A DNA stretch of 7,938 nucleotides from Betaproteobacteria bacterium (GCA_029858545.1 JAOUFA010000161.1:1-7938), one strand, 5' to 3'. Positions 1-6,813 are shown, counted from the first letter of the stretch. Notes: generated by a model not told the origin, from the letters alone. Made by a program: numbers and translations.

Positions 1-2376
1 GTGCACCAGGATCATCGACTTCAGGCGCTCGCGTCCGTCGACAAAGGCGGCGAGATCGCGCGGGTCCTTGATCTTCTTGGACTGGAAATGCAGCAGGCTG
101 GAAATGATCTGGAGATTGTTCTTGACGCGATGATGGATTTCGCGAAGCAGCGTCTCCTTTTCCTTCACCGAGGCCTCGAGCGCTTCCTCGGTCCGTTTGC
201 GCTCGGTCACGTCCTGCAGCGTGCCGATCGACCTGACCGGCCGACCGGTGTCGTCGTAGGAGGTTCTGCCCCGTTCCTGGACATGCTTGACCCTGCCATC
301 GGGCATCAACAGGCGAAAGCTGCTCTCGTAGGGCACGCGGTCGTGCAACGAGCGGCGGTATGCCTCGCGCGCCGCGGCGCGGTCCTCCGGGTGCACGATC
401 TCGAGGAAAGCGCGATACGAGGCGGGGAAATCGCGCGCATCGACTTCCAGGATGCGGAAGATTTCCTGCGACCATTTTCCCTGTCCCGACGCGAAATCGA
501 CTTCCCAGCTGCCGATCGCCGCCAGGCGCTGCGCCTCGAGCAGCCGCTCCTCGCCTTCGCGCAGCGCATTCCTTGCGCGCAGCGCTTCGCTGATATCGCG
601 CGATACCGTGGCGAGCCCGACCGGTTGGCCGTTGGCGTCATTGACGCGAAACATCTCGCTCCAGACCGGAACCGCCGCGCCGGTCTGGTGATTGAGCAGA
701 TTGAATTCTCCGGACCAGTGCCCGATCTCCAGCAGCACCGGCACGCACTCCTTGAGCAGTTTTTCGCGGTCGCTCGCGTGCGCATGATCGACGACCTTCG
801 TCTCGGCGTAGGTTTCCACGCCGATCATCCGGCAGCCTGCGGAATTGATGAACAGCAGCCCGCCCTCCATGTCCGCGATGCCGATGAAGTCGTGCGAATA
901 TTTCACGATCGCGGCGAGACGTTGCGATTCCCGCTCGGCGCGCCGGCGCAATGTGGTGTCGATCGATACCACGGCCAGCTGCGCAACCTCGCCGCGCGCG
1001 TCTCTCACCGGATAGACATAGGTTTCCAGCGCGCGTCCGCCGAGCAGTTCCTCGGAGCGCACGACCGGTTGCCCGGTGGCGATGATTCCCTCGGCCGCGG
1101 CGATCCACCTTGCGGTCGCGTCGCGCGGAAGCAGGTCGAAGATGTTCTTTCCCGACAGTTCGGCCGTCGTCGTGCGCAGGCGTCGTGCCGCGGTGGCATT
1201 CGCCGCGATCAATCTTCCGTTCCGCGTGATGAGAAAGACGCTCTCGGGGATCGCGTCGAAAAGCGAGCGCAGCGCCTCCCGGCTCTCGATCAGCTGCGAT
1301 TCGTTTTCGGTCAGGCGGCGCAACAGCCCGCGCACCGATTCGGCGACCTGTCCGGTTTCATCGCTGCCGCTGACCGAAATGCCGGCGAGCGCCCTGGCCG
1401 GGGATTGCGCCGCACCGCCGAGCTCGCGGCTCAGGCGCTGCAGCGGTTCGATCACACGCCCTGTCGCGAGCCAGAAGAGCGGGACGAGCAGCAGAGCCGC
1501 CAGCGATCCGACGGCAAAGACCTTCGTCGCCAGCGCGCGCAACGGCGCATGCGCCTGCGACAGCGGAATCGCGCCGAGCGCGAACCACTCCACCTGCTGC
1601 AGCTTGCGCGCGCTGGCGAGCAGCGGCTCGCCGCGCGCATCCGCAAAGCGCATCCGCAGCGCGCCCCGGCCGTCCCAGCGCGCGAGCGACTCGAGCGCGT
1701 CGCGGTTCTCCAGCGAGGTCATCACACGCCCCGCGTCCGGGTGCGCGACGAGCACCCCTTTGCGCGTCACCAGCAGCGGATAGCCCTGCTCGCCGAGACG
1801 CATCGGCAGTACCCGTCCCAGAAGGTTGGGTTTGTGAAGATCGACGATGCCGGAAATGACGGCGACCACGCGGTCCTCGCGCAGCACCGGCTGCGTCATC
1901 ACGACCAGCGGTCGGCGCAGCACGCGGCCGAGAACCGGATCGCTGACGAAGCGCCGCCGGTCGCGCGCGGCGGCGAGATGGTGTTCGCGATCGCCGTAGC
2001 CCGTATTCGGGTCGCGCCTGGCGGCGACCGGCGGAAGATCGGCCAGCACGTGTCCCTGCGGATCGGCGTACAGCCAGTCGGTGAACAGACTCAGCATCAG
2101 CGGTTGTTCACGCATGAAGGCTTCGAGTCTGGATGTCTCGCCGAGCGCTTGGCGCGGGACCGCCTCGGCCATTTTGGCCAGCGCGGCGTGGTAGAACTCG
2201 AAGCGCTGATCGACGTCGGTGGCGATCTGACGCGCCGCCATGTCGGCCTGCTCGAACGCAAATCCCTCGACTTCGGCGGCGAGGCTGCCGTACAAGCCGG
2301 CGCCGACGCCGGCGAACAGGGTCGTCGCGAACAGGGTCGCGATGAGGGTGAGCCGTGTTTTCAGCGTGAGTTTCAT
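1..2376 (-). CDS. Membrane sensor histidine kinase, Cache-HAMP-PAS-PAS-PAS-HisKA_2 (C-terminus beyond window)
   Basis: This is an unbroken minus-strand frame of 792 codons that runs off the left edge. Start ATG at 2376 gives MKLTLKTRL followed by a hydrophobic segment (about residues 9-31). A periplasmic region follows (about 32-284) with double-Cache features: RRRFVSDPVLGR near 140-151, QPVL...VVAVISGIVDL near 162-179 and GYPLLVTRKGVLVAHPD near 198-214. A second membrane segment lies at about 285-303, then HAMP (304-360) and three PAS domains (about 365-478, 485-598 and 610-728; the last two end in VSRDIS and LQDVTERKR). The HisKA_2 region from 739 carries EIHHRVKNNLQIISSLL, with H749 the likely phosphoacceptor by alignment to HRxKN. 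The ATP-binding domain is missing only because the window ends. By family it would autophosphorylate and pass phosphate to a response regulator not seen here. The ligand is unknown. The Shine-Dalgarno is weak; an in-frame GTG at 2418 is an alternative start, but the 2376 start places the membrane anchor normally. Confidence 0.93.
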   Translation of the reverse strand, partial: MKLTLKTRLTLIATLFATTLFAGVGAGLYGSLAAEVEGFAFEQADMAARQIATDVDQRFEFYHAALAKMAEAVPRQALGETSRLEAFMREQPLMLSLFTDWLYADPQGHVLADLPPVAARRDPNTGYGDREHHLAAARDRRRFVSDPVLGRVLRRPLVVMTQPVLREDRVVAVISGIVDLHKPNLLGRVLPMRLGEQGYPLLVTRKGVLVAHPDAGRVMTSLENRDALESLARWDGRGALRMRFADARGEPLLASARKLQQVEWFALGAIPLSQAHAPLRALATKVFAVGSLAALLLVPLFWLATGRVIEPLQRLSRELGGAAQSPARALAGISVSGSDETGQVAESVRGLLRRLTENESQLIESREALRSLFDAIPESVFLITRNGRLIAANATAARRLRTTTAELSGKNIFDLLPRDATARWIAAAEGIIATGQPVVRSEELLGGRALETYVYPVRDARGEVAQLAVVSIDTTLRRRAERESQRLAAIVKYSHDFIGIADMEGGLLFINSAGCRMIGVETYAETKVVDHAHASDREKLLKECVPVLLEIGHWSGEFNLLNHQTGAAVPVWSEMFRVNDANGQPVGLATVSRDISEALRARNALREGEERLLEAQRLAAIGSWEVDFASGQGKWSQEIFRILEVDARDFPASYRAFLEIVHPEDRAAAREAYRRSLHDRVPYESSFRLLMPDGRVKHVQERGRTSYDDTGRPVRSIGTLQDVTERKRTEEALEASVKEKETLLREIHHRVKNNLQIISSLLHFQSKKIKDPRDLAAFVDGRERLKSMILVH

Positions 2377-2544
2377 GGCGCTCGCTTGCGCGCCGTCGCC
2401 GATGCCAGGCGCGTGCACAGTTACGCTGTGAACAGCCTGCTCCAAGGCGCGAGGCTCCGCAAGGCGCTGGCGACCCGCCGAACGATTGTTTACATCTTTG
2501 TCGCGACGCGGCGGCGCGCTTGCGCGATGCCGGGCGCGACCAAT
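2377..2544 (-). promoter_or_regulatory. Upstream region of the sensor kinase gene, holding its likely promoter
   Basis: This stretch lies between the metK terminator and the kinase start codon, so the kinase promoter should be here. It holds an AT-rich island (2481-2500, around gattgtttacatc) in otherwise very GC-rich DNA, and an imperfect inverted repeat closer to the gene. A weak -35-like TTGGAG lies about 16 bases before TAACTG on the minus strand and overlaps the inverted repeat. None of these is a good sigma-70 consensus, so the exact promoter is not assigned. No gene of its own is visible. Confidence 0.4.
2413..2433. promoter_or_regulatory. Imperfect inverted repeat, possible operator
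   Basis: The arms gtgcacag and ctgtgaac flank the 5-base spacer ttacg. Seven of eight arm positions pair and the inner five (cacag/ctgtg) are perfect. It lies 37 bases upstream of the kinase ATG, where a repressor or activator site would be expected. No specific regulator is recognised, and a chance palindrome cannot be excluded. Confidence 0.3.
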
Positions 2545-2573
2545 AAAAAAGGGCCGGCTGCGCGCCGGCCCTT
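2545..2573 (-). terminator. Intrinsic terminator of metK
   Basis: Read on the minus strand, a perfect stem AAGGGCCGGC / GCCGGCCCTT (arms 2564-2573 and 2549-2558, 5-base loop 2559-2563) runs into TTTTTT (2550-2545). It starts 39 bases after the metK stop codon. The T tract is present only in the minus direction, so it ends metK transcription and separates metK from the kinase gene. Confidence 0.9.
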
Positions 2574-2611
2574 CGCCGAGCGGAGAACGCGGAGTTCCCC
2601 GCTGCGCCGCG

Positions 2612-3772
2612 TTATGCGGCGGACTTGAGCGCTTGCGCCTTGTCGGTGGTCTCCCAGGTGAAGCCCGGTTCCTCGCGGCCGAAATGGCCGTAGGCGGCGG
2701 TCTTCTGGTAGATCGGACGCAGCAGATCGAGCGTCTGGATGATCGCCTTCGGTCGCAGGTCGAAGGTCTTCGCGACGAGCTTGGACAGATCGTCATCCGA
2801 CATCTTTCCCGTGCCGTAGGTGGTCACCATCACCGATACCGGCTTGGCGACGCCGATCGCATAGGCGACCTGCACCAGGCACTTGGTAGCGAGCCCCGCG
2901 GCGACGACGTTCTTCGCCACGTAACGCGCCGCGTACGCGGCGGAACGGTCCACTTTCGAGGGATCCTTGCCCGAGAATGCCCCGCCGCCGTGCGGCGCGG
3001 CACCGCCGTAGGTATCGACGATGATCTTGCGCCCGGTCAGACCGCAGTCGCCCTGCGGTCCGCCGACCACGAAACGCCCGGTCGGGTTGACGAAATACTT
3101 GACCCCGCCTTTCACCAGATTCTTCGGAAGCACCGGTTTGATCACCTCTTCGATCACCGCCTCGGAGAGCTTCTTGTGCTCGATGTCGGGGGCGTGCTGC
3201 GTCGAGAGCACGACCGTGTCGATCGAATCGGGCCGGCCGTCGACGTACTTGATCGTGACCTGCGATTTCGCGTCCGGCCGCAACCAGGGAAGCTTGCCCG
3301 AGCGGCGCAGTTCCGACTGGCGCTCGACCAGGCGATGCGCGAGGTGAATCGGCATCGGCATGCGTTGCGCGGTCTCGTCGCAGGCATAGCCGAACATCAG
3401 GCCCTGATCGCCGGCGCCCTGGTCGAGGTCGAGGCCCTTGCCCTCGTCGACGCCCTGCGCGATGTCGGGCGACTGCTTGTCGTAGCACACCATCACCGCG
3501 CAGCCCTTATAGTCGATGCCGTACTCGGTGTTGTCGTAGCCGATGCGCTTGATCGTTTCGCGGGCGACTTCCTGGAAATCGATGTCCCTGGCCGTGGTGG
3601 TGATCTCGCCGGCGAGCACCACCAGGCCGGTGGTAACCAGCGTTTCGGCGGCGACGCGCGCGCGCGGGTCTTTGGTTAGAATCGCGTCAACGACCGCGTC
3701 CGAGATCTGATCCGCCACCTTGTCCGGGTGACCTTCGGAGACCGACTCCGATGTGAATAGAAATTCGCTCAT
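2612..3772 (-). CDS. metK: S-adenosylmethionine synthetase (methionine adenosyltransferase)
   Basis: This cytoplasmic enzyme joins methionine and ATP to make S-adenosylmethionine, releasing phosphate and pyrophosphate. With the start at 3772 it is 386 residues, normal for the family. It begins MSEFLFTSESVSEGHPDK, which includes the GHPDK motif with the substrate-binding His near residue 15. The family signatures GAGDQG (about 119-124) and the glycine-rich P-loop-like GGGAFSGKD (about 262-270) are intact, followed by PSKVDRSAAY. An in-frame ATG three codons upstream (3781) would add MKG. I prefer 3772 because homologues usually begin just before LFTSES, and because a GAGAGG sequence lies 10 bases upstream of it. 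The gene is divergent from the acyltransferase gene and ends in its own terminator. No SAM or SAH riboswitch is apparent in the short leader. Confidence 0.97.
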   Translation of the reverse strand: MSEFLFTSESVSEGHPDKVADQISDAVVDAILTKDPRARVAAETLVTTGLVVLAGEITTTARDIDFQEVARETIKRIGYDNTEYGIDYKGCAVMVCYDKQSPDIAQGVDEGKGLDLDQGAGDQGLMFGYACDETAQRMPMPIHLAHRLVERQSELRRSGKLPWLRPDAKSQVTIKYVDGRPDSIDTVVLSTQHAPDIEHKKLSEAVIEEVIKPVLPKNLVKGGVKYFVNPTGRFVVGGPQGDCGLTGRKIIVDTYGGAAPHGGGAFSGKDPSKVDRSAAYAARYVAKNVVAAGLATKCLVQVAYAIGVAKPVSVMVTTYGTGKMSDDDLSKLVAKTFDLRPKAIIQTLDLLRPIYQKTAAYGHFGREEPGFTWETTDKAQALKSAA

Positions 3773-3853
3773 TCCCTTCATGCCTCTCTGGTAGTCATAG
3801 ACGTTGGAACAATAACCCTGCCGACCGGCGGCCTGCGTACCGCGAAAAGAACC
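3773..3853. promoter_or_regulatory. Divergent intergenic region between metK and the acyltransferase gene
   Basis: These 81 bases separate two divergent genes, so promoters for both directions should lie here or partly inside the genes. The DNA is noticeably more AT-rich than its surroundings (tagtcatagacgttggaac, caataa). I could not fit a convincing -35/-10 pair in either direction. A short GC-rich element (gccgaccggcggc) could form only a small hairpin. Confidence 0.45.
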
Positions 3854-4765
3854 GTGGAGGATATCAAAGATCGGGCGCCTTACGGCCGAAATTCAACAAT
3901 CGGCCCGCGGGTGTTGCGCGGCGTGCTGGGACTGTATGCACGCGTGCCGTTGCGCGTGCTGCATGCGCTGGGCGCTCTTCTCGGATGGGCAGCCTATCTC
4001 GCATCGCCGTCGTACCGGCGCTATCTGCGCGGAAATCTCGCGCAAGCGGGTTACCACGACCCGCGTCTGCGGCGCGAGGCGATCGAGTCGGCGGGCAGGA
4101 TGTTCGCCGAATTGCCGGCGATCTGGCTGCGGGCGCGCGAGGTGACCCTGCGGCGGATGCGGGGCGTCGTCGGCGAGCAGTACGTCCGCGAGGCGCGCGC
4201 GCGCGGGCAGGGCATCGTCTATCTCGCGCCGCACTACGGCTGTTTCGAGATCGTCGGTCATGCGCTCGCAGAATTCGCGCCGCTGACGGCGCTGTACCGG
4301 CCGCCCAAGCTGCGCTGGATCGAGCCGCTGATGATCGAGGGGCGCGTCAAGGGCACGATGCGCCTGGCGCGCGCCGACTACAGCGGGGTGCGCGACCTGG
4401 TCGCCGCGCTCAAGCGCCGCGAAACGGTGGGTATTCTCCCTGACCAGGTTCCGGGAGTGGGCGATGGCGAGTGGGTCGAGTTCTTCGGTCGCCCCGCGTA
4501 CACGATGACCCTCGCGGCGAAGCTGATCGGGCGGCCCGATACCGTGGGGCTGGTGGTGAGCGCCGAGCGTCTGCGCGCGGGGCGCGGTTACGTGCTGCAC
4601 ATTACGCCATTGCCCGAGTCGCTGGCGGGCGAAAGCCCGGTGCGGCGCATCAATCGCGCGATCGAATCGATGCTCGGCCGCGATCCGGGTCAGTATCTCT
4701 GGGGCTACAACCGCTACAAGCGACCGCGCGGCGCCGAGCCGCCGCCCGGCGGAGCGAAGCCGTGA
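3854..4765 (+). CDS. lpxL: Lipid A biosynthesis acyltransferase (LpxL/HtrB family)
   Basis: Family members transfer an acyl chain from acyl-ACP to Kdo2-lipid IVA at the inner face of the inner membrane, a late step of lipid A synthesis. With the GTG start at 3854 the protein is 303 residues. A hydrophobic N-terminal segment (about 20-50, LYARVPLRVLHALGALLGW) is the expected membrane anchor. The catalytic HX4(D/E) motif is present as HYGCFE (H127, E132). Further conserved blocks are LYRPPKLRWIEPLM (about 147-160), GILPDQVPG (193-201) and FFGRPAYTMTLAAKL (210-224). Acyl-chain and position specificity (LpxL, LpxM or LpxP type) cannot be read from sequence, so the symbol is at family level. The start is uncertain: GTG at 3911 (284 residues, starting MLRGVLGLYARV) begins right at the membrane anchor and is equally plausible. 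Neither start has a strong Shine-Dalgarno. Confidence 0.9.
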   Translation: MEDIKDRAPYGRNSTIGPRVLRGVLGLYARVPLRVLHALGALLGWAAYLASPSYRRYLRGNLAQAGYHDPRLRREAIESAGRMFAELPAIWLRAREVTLRRMRGVVGEQYVREARARGQGIVYLAPHYGCFEIVGHALAEFAPLTALYRPPKLRWIEPLMIEGRVKGTMRLARADYSGVRDLVAALKRRETVGILPDQVPGVGDGEWVEFFGRPAYTMTLAAKLIGRPDTVGLVVSAERLRAGRGYVLHITPLPESLAGESPVRRINRAIESMLGRDPGQYLWGYNRYKRPRGAEPPPGGAKP

Positions 4766-4842
4766 AGCGGATCGCGCGGTTGCGGCGTGCGCGTCCGCGC
4801 GCACCGATCGCCCAATCCGGCAAAGCGTGCTATTACTCCTAG
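4762..4842 (+). CDS. Possible 26-residue basic peptide ORF coupled to the acyltransferase stop
   Basis: A GTG at 4762 overlaps the acyltransferase TGA (GTGA). It is preceded by GGAG at 4751-4754 with a 7-base spacer, a better ribosome site than most starts in this window. The reading frame gives MKRIARLRRARPR, then APIAQSGKACYYS, and stops at TAG (4840-4842). It has eight basic residues and no recognisable domain or signal peptide. It could be a translated small ORF, a leader peptide, a remnant, or chance. It overlaps the hairpin at 4787-4804. Confidence is low because the peptide is short and the upstream GGAG is also acyltransferase coding sequence. Confidence 0.2.
   Translation: MKRIARLRRARPRAPIAQSGKACYYS
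4787..4804 (+). other. Perfect GC-rich hairpin without a T tract
   Basis: The arms GTGCGCG and CGCGCAC pair over all seven positions around a TCCG loop, 21 bases after the acyltransferase stop codon. No run of T follows, so it is not a standard intrinsic terminator. It could act as a pause or RNA-stability element at the end of the acyltransferase message. Short palindromes are also common by chance in DNA this GC-rich. Confidence 0.3.
4828..4836 (+). promoter_or_regulatory. Extended -10-like promoter motif before the CoA-binding gene
   Basis: TGCTATTAC matches the extended -10 pattern (TG, one base, then TATTAC, four of six matches to TATAAT). It sits in a locally AT-richer patch 34 bases before the next start codon. 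The expected -35 position (around 4808-4813, tcgccc) shows no match. If used, it would let the CoA-binding/dapF cluster be transcribed separately from the acyltransferase gene. Confidence 0.25.
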
Positions 4843-4869
4843 CCCCAGCCTCGCGTACGCGTCGACCGC

Positions 4870-5292
4870 ATGTCGTTCCAGAATCCCTCGTCCGAAGAAA
4901 TCCGCGCGCTGCTCGCGTGCGCGAAGACGATCGCCGTGGTGGGTCTGTCGCCCAGACCCTCACGACCGAGCCACCGGATCGCGCGCCACCTGCAGGGCTG
5001 GGGCTATCGCGTGATTCCGGTGCGGCCGGCGCTTGCCGAGGTGCTCGGCGAGCGTGCCTACGCGAGCCTCGCCGAGCTTCCCGTGAAGCCCGACATCGTC
5101 GACGTGTTTCGCGCCGCCGACGAGATCGGCCCCATCGTCGAGCAGTGTATTGCGCTCGGCCTGCCGGCGATCTGGATCCAGCAGGGAATCGTCAACCAGG
5201 AAGCCGCCGCGCGCGCGCAGGCCGCGGGGATGCGGGTCGTCATGGATCGCTGCATTGCGATCGAATATCGCAGCCTGATGATTGCGCCATGA
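4870..5292 (+). CDS. CoA-binding domain protein (YccU type, Rossmann fold)
   Basis: The 140-residue protein is about the usual length for the small stand-alone CoA-binding family related to E. coli YccU and to the N-terminal domain of succinyl-CoA synthetase alpha. The nucleotide-binding Rossmann start is at about residues 20-46 (KTIAVVGLSPRPSRPSHRIA, then GYRVIPVRP). Downstream are DIVDVFRAADEIGPIVE (about 76-92), LPAIWIQQGIVNQEA (about 98-112) and the C-terminal MRVVMDRCIAIEY. It is cytosolic, with no signal or membrane segment. The physiological role of this family is not established, and CoA binding here is inferred from the fold. No clear Shine-Dalgarno precedes ATG 4870; a 10-base palindrome cgcgtacgcg (4852-4861) occupies that position. 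Its stop overlaps the dapF start by 4 bases, so the two are probably translationally coupled. Confidence 0.88.
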   Translation: MSFQNPSSEEIRALLACAKTIAVVGLSPRPSRPSHRIARHLQGWGYRVIPVRPALAEVLGERAYASLAELPVKPDIVDVFRAADEIGPIVEQCIALGLPAIWIQQGIVNQEAAARAQAAGMRVVMDRCIAIEYRSLMIAP

Positions 5293-6119
5293 GGCGCATC
5301 GCATTCACGAAAATGGAGGGCGCGGGCAACGATTTCGTCGTGCTCGATTGCACGCGCACGCCGTTCGATTTGTCCGCCGAACAGCTGCGCCGGCTCGCCG
5401 ATCGCCACTTCGGCGTCGGCTGCGACCAGATTCTCGTCGTCGAACGACCCGCCGGAGCGGCCGACTTCCGCTATCGCATCTTCAACGCCGACGGCGGCGA
5501 GGTCGAGCAATGCGGCAACGGCGCGCGCTGCTTCGTGCGCTTCGTGATCGACAAGGGGCTGACGCAACAGCGCGAGATCGGCGTCGAGACCCTGGCAGGG
5601 GTGATCGTTCCGCGCCTCGAGGCCGACGGCGAGGTGTCGGTGAACATGGGTCCGCCCGTGCTGGAGCTCGCGCGCGTGCCATTCGCGGCCGCGCGGCCGG
5701 GCCTGCTGCAAAGGATCGAGGTCGCCGGCGAGGAGATCGAGGTGGCGGTCCTGTCGATGGGCAACCCGCACGCGGTGCAGGTGGTGGCCGACGTCGATCG
5801 CGCACCGGTGAGCACGCAAGGTCCGCTGATCGAGCATCACAGCCGTTTCCCGCGCCGTGTCAATGCGGGTTACATGCAGGTGCTCGACCGCAACCGCATC
5901 GCGCTGCGCGTCTGGGAGCGCGGCGCGGGCGAGACCCTCGCCTGCGGCACCGGCGCCTGCGCCGCGGTGGTGTCGGGTATCCTGCGCGGCCTGGTCGATT
6001 CGCCGGTGACGGTCGCGGCGCGCGGAGGAACGTTGACCGTGGCATGGGCGGGCGGCGACAATGCGGTCTGGATGAAGGGCCCCGCGCGTGTCGTGTTCGA
6101 GGGCAGCATCGAGGTATAG
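5289..6119 (+). CDS. dapF: Diaminopimelate epimerase
   Basis: DapF converts LL-diaminopimelate to meso-diaminopimelate in the cytoplasm, giving the cross-linking residue of peptidoglycan and the precursor of lysine. The protein is 276 residues, the normal length. It opens MRRIAFTKMEGAGNDFVVLD, the conserved N-terminus. The two catalytic cysteines sit in their expected motifs: C75 in EQCGNGARC and C219 in TLACGTGACA. Other family blocks are FNADGGE (65-71), SMGNPHAV (156-163) and the RVWERGAGET stretch (207-216). The frame is open further upstream, to about 4827, but the conserved start and the ATGA overlap with the CoA-binding gene fix the start at 5289. There is no strong Shine-Dalgarno, consistent with coupling to the upstream gene. 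The DUF484 gene follows after 49 bases. Confidence 0.97.
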   Translation: MRRIAFTKMEGAGNDFVVLDCTRTPFDLSAEQLRRLADRHFGVGCDQILVVERPAGAADFRYRIFNADGGEVEQCGNGARCFVRFVIDKGLTQQREIGVETLAGVIVPRLEADGEVSVNMGPPVLELARVPFAAARPGLLQRIEVAGEEIEVAVLSMGNPHAVQVVADVDRAPVSTQGPLIEHHSRFPRRVNAGYMQVLDRNRIALRVWERGAGETLACGTGACAAVVSGILRGLVDSPVTVAARGGTLTVAWAGGDNAVWMKGPARVVFEGSIEV

Positions 6120-6168
6120 CGTTCCCGGTTCAATCGCCTTCCGCATGCGGGGGTGCAGCGTGGTTCCC

Positions 6169-6813
6169 ATGGAAGAAAAAGACGTCGCCCATTACCTGAA
6201 GACGCACCCGCAGTTCTTCGACCGGCATCCCGAACTGCTCGAAGCGGTGTATGTGCCGCATCCCTACGGCGGGCGGGCGATTTCGCTTGCCGAACGCCAG
6301 ATGGTCACGCTGCGCGACAAGGCCAAGATGCTGGAGGGCAAGCTCGGCGAGCTGATCCAGTTCGGCGAGGAGAACGACGCCATCAGCGAAAAGACGCATC
6401 GTCTCGCGGTGGCGATCGCCGGGGCGCCCGATTTCCAGGCACTCGCCCAGGCGCTGTACTTCAACCTGCACGAGGATTTCGCGGTGCCGCATGTCGCGCT
6501 GCGTATCTGGGATCGCACCGTGAAGAGCGAAGGTCCGGAGACCCAGGCGGTGAGCGAGGCGCAGCGCCATGCCGCGTTCACCCTCGGCGCGCCGCAGTGC
6601 GGACCCGCGGCGGGAAACCCGTTCGCCGAGCTGTTCGGCGAAGCCGCCGCGCACGTGCGCTCGCTCGCGATCGTGCCGCTGGGCGAGACCCGGATCTTCG
6701 GCATTCTGGTGCTCGGTAGCGAGGACCCGCAGCGCTTCTTCCCCGAAATGGGCACCCTCTACCTGCGCCGCATCGGCGAGCTGTGCGCCGCGGCGTTGTC
6801 CGCGCGCCCCTGA
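6169..6813 (+). CDS. DUF484 family protein (GAF-like)
   Basis: The 214-residue protein corresponds to the DUF484 gene that sits between dapF and xerC in many gamma- and betaproteobacteria (yigA in E. coli). The N-terminus has the family signature DVAHYLKTHPQFFDRHPELL (residues 5-24), then VPHPYGGRAISLAERQ (29-44). A helical, probably coiled-coil stretch follows (about 41-75), then a GAF-like region (about 80-210) ending IFGILVLGSEDPQRF and a final helix. The molecular function is unknown. No catalytic residues or membrane segments are seen. Start choice is open: ATG 6169 gives MEEKDV, but in-frame GTG 6160 has GGGGG (6149-6153) at a 6-base spacing and would add MVP. ATG 6145 is also in frame. 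The xerC start follows after 11 bases. Confidence 0.9.
   Translation: MEEKDVAHYLKTHPQFFDRHPELLEAVYVPHPYGGRAISLAERQMVTLRDKAKMLEGKLGELIQFGEENDAISEKTHRLAVAIAGAPDFQALAQALYFNLHEDFAVPHVALRIWDRTVKSEGPETQAVSEAQRHAAFTLGAPQCGPAAGNPFAELFGEAAAHVRSLAIVPLGETRIFGILVLGSEDPQRFFPEMGTLYLRRIGELCAAALSARP

Noticed and set aside
2484..2497. TTGTTTACA, resembling a DnaA box
   Set aside because: It differs from the TTATNCACA consensus, occurs singly, and there is no origin context. It is more simply part of an AT-rich promoter island.
1..2628. An 875-codon open plus-strand frame opposite the sensor kinase
   Set aside because: It is in exact codon register with the minus-strand kinase. In that register a stop appears only where the real gene uses TTA, CTA or TCA codons, which are rare in GC-rich genomes. 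The kinase frame has clear domains and the plus frame has none; it also runs through the metK terminator.
2486..3679. A 397-codon open plus-strand frame opposite metK
   Set aside because: It is in codon register with metK and explained by the same rare-codon effect. The metK frame carries every family motif.
3773..3853. Possible SAM or SAH riboswitch in the metK leader
   Set aside because: The leader is at most about 80 bases and shows neither the SAM-II pseudoknot-like pattern nor the SAH core that I know. Only a small GC-rich palindrome is present.
3893..4963. A 356-codon minus-strand frame opposite the acyltransferase gene
   Set aside because: It is an in-register antisense shadow with low-complexity Arg/Ala-rich composition and no domain. 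Similar shadows lie opposite dapF (5058-6170), DUF484 (6130-6654) and xerC (6759-7748).
4827..5288. A 5' extension of the dapF frame upstream of 5289
   Set aside because: The extension overlaps the CoA-binding gene in another frame and is Arg-rich without homology features. The conserved DapF N-terminus starts at 5289.
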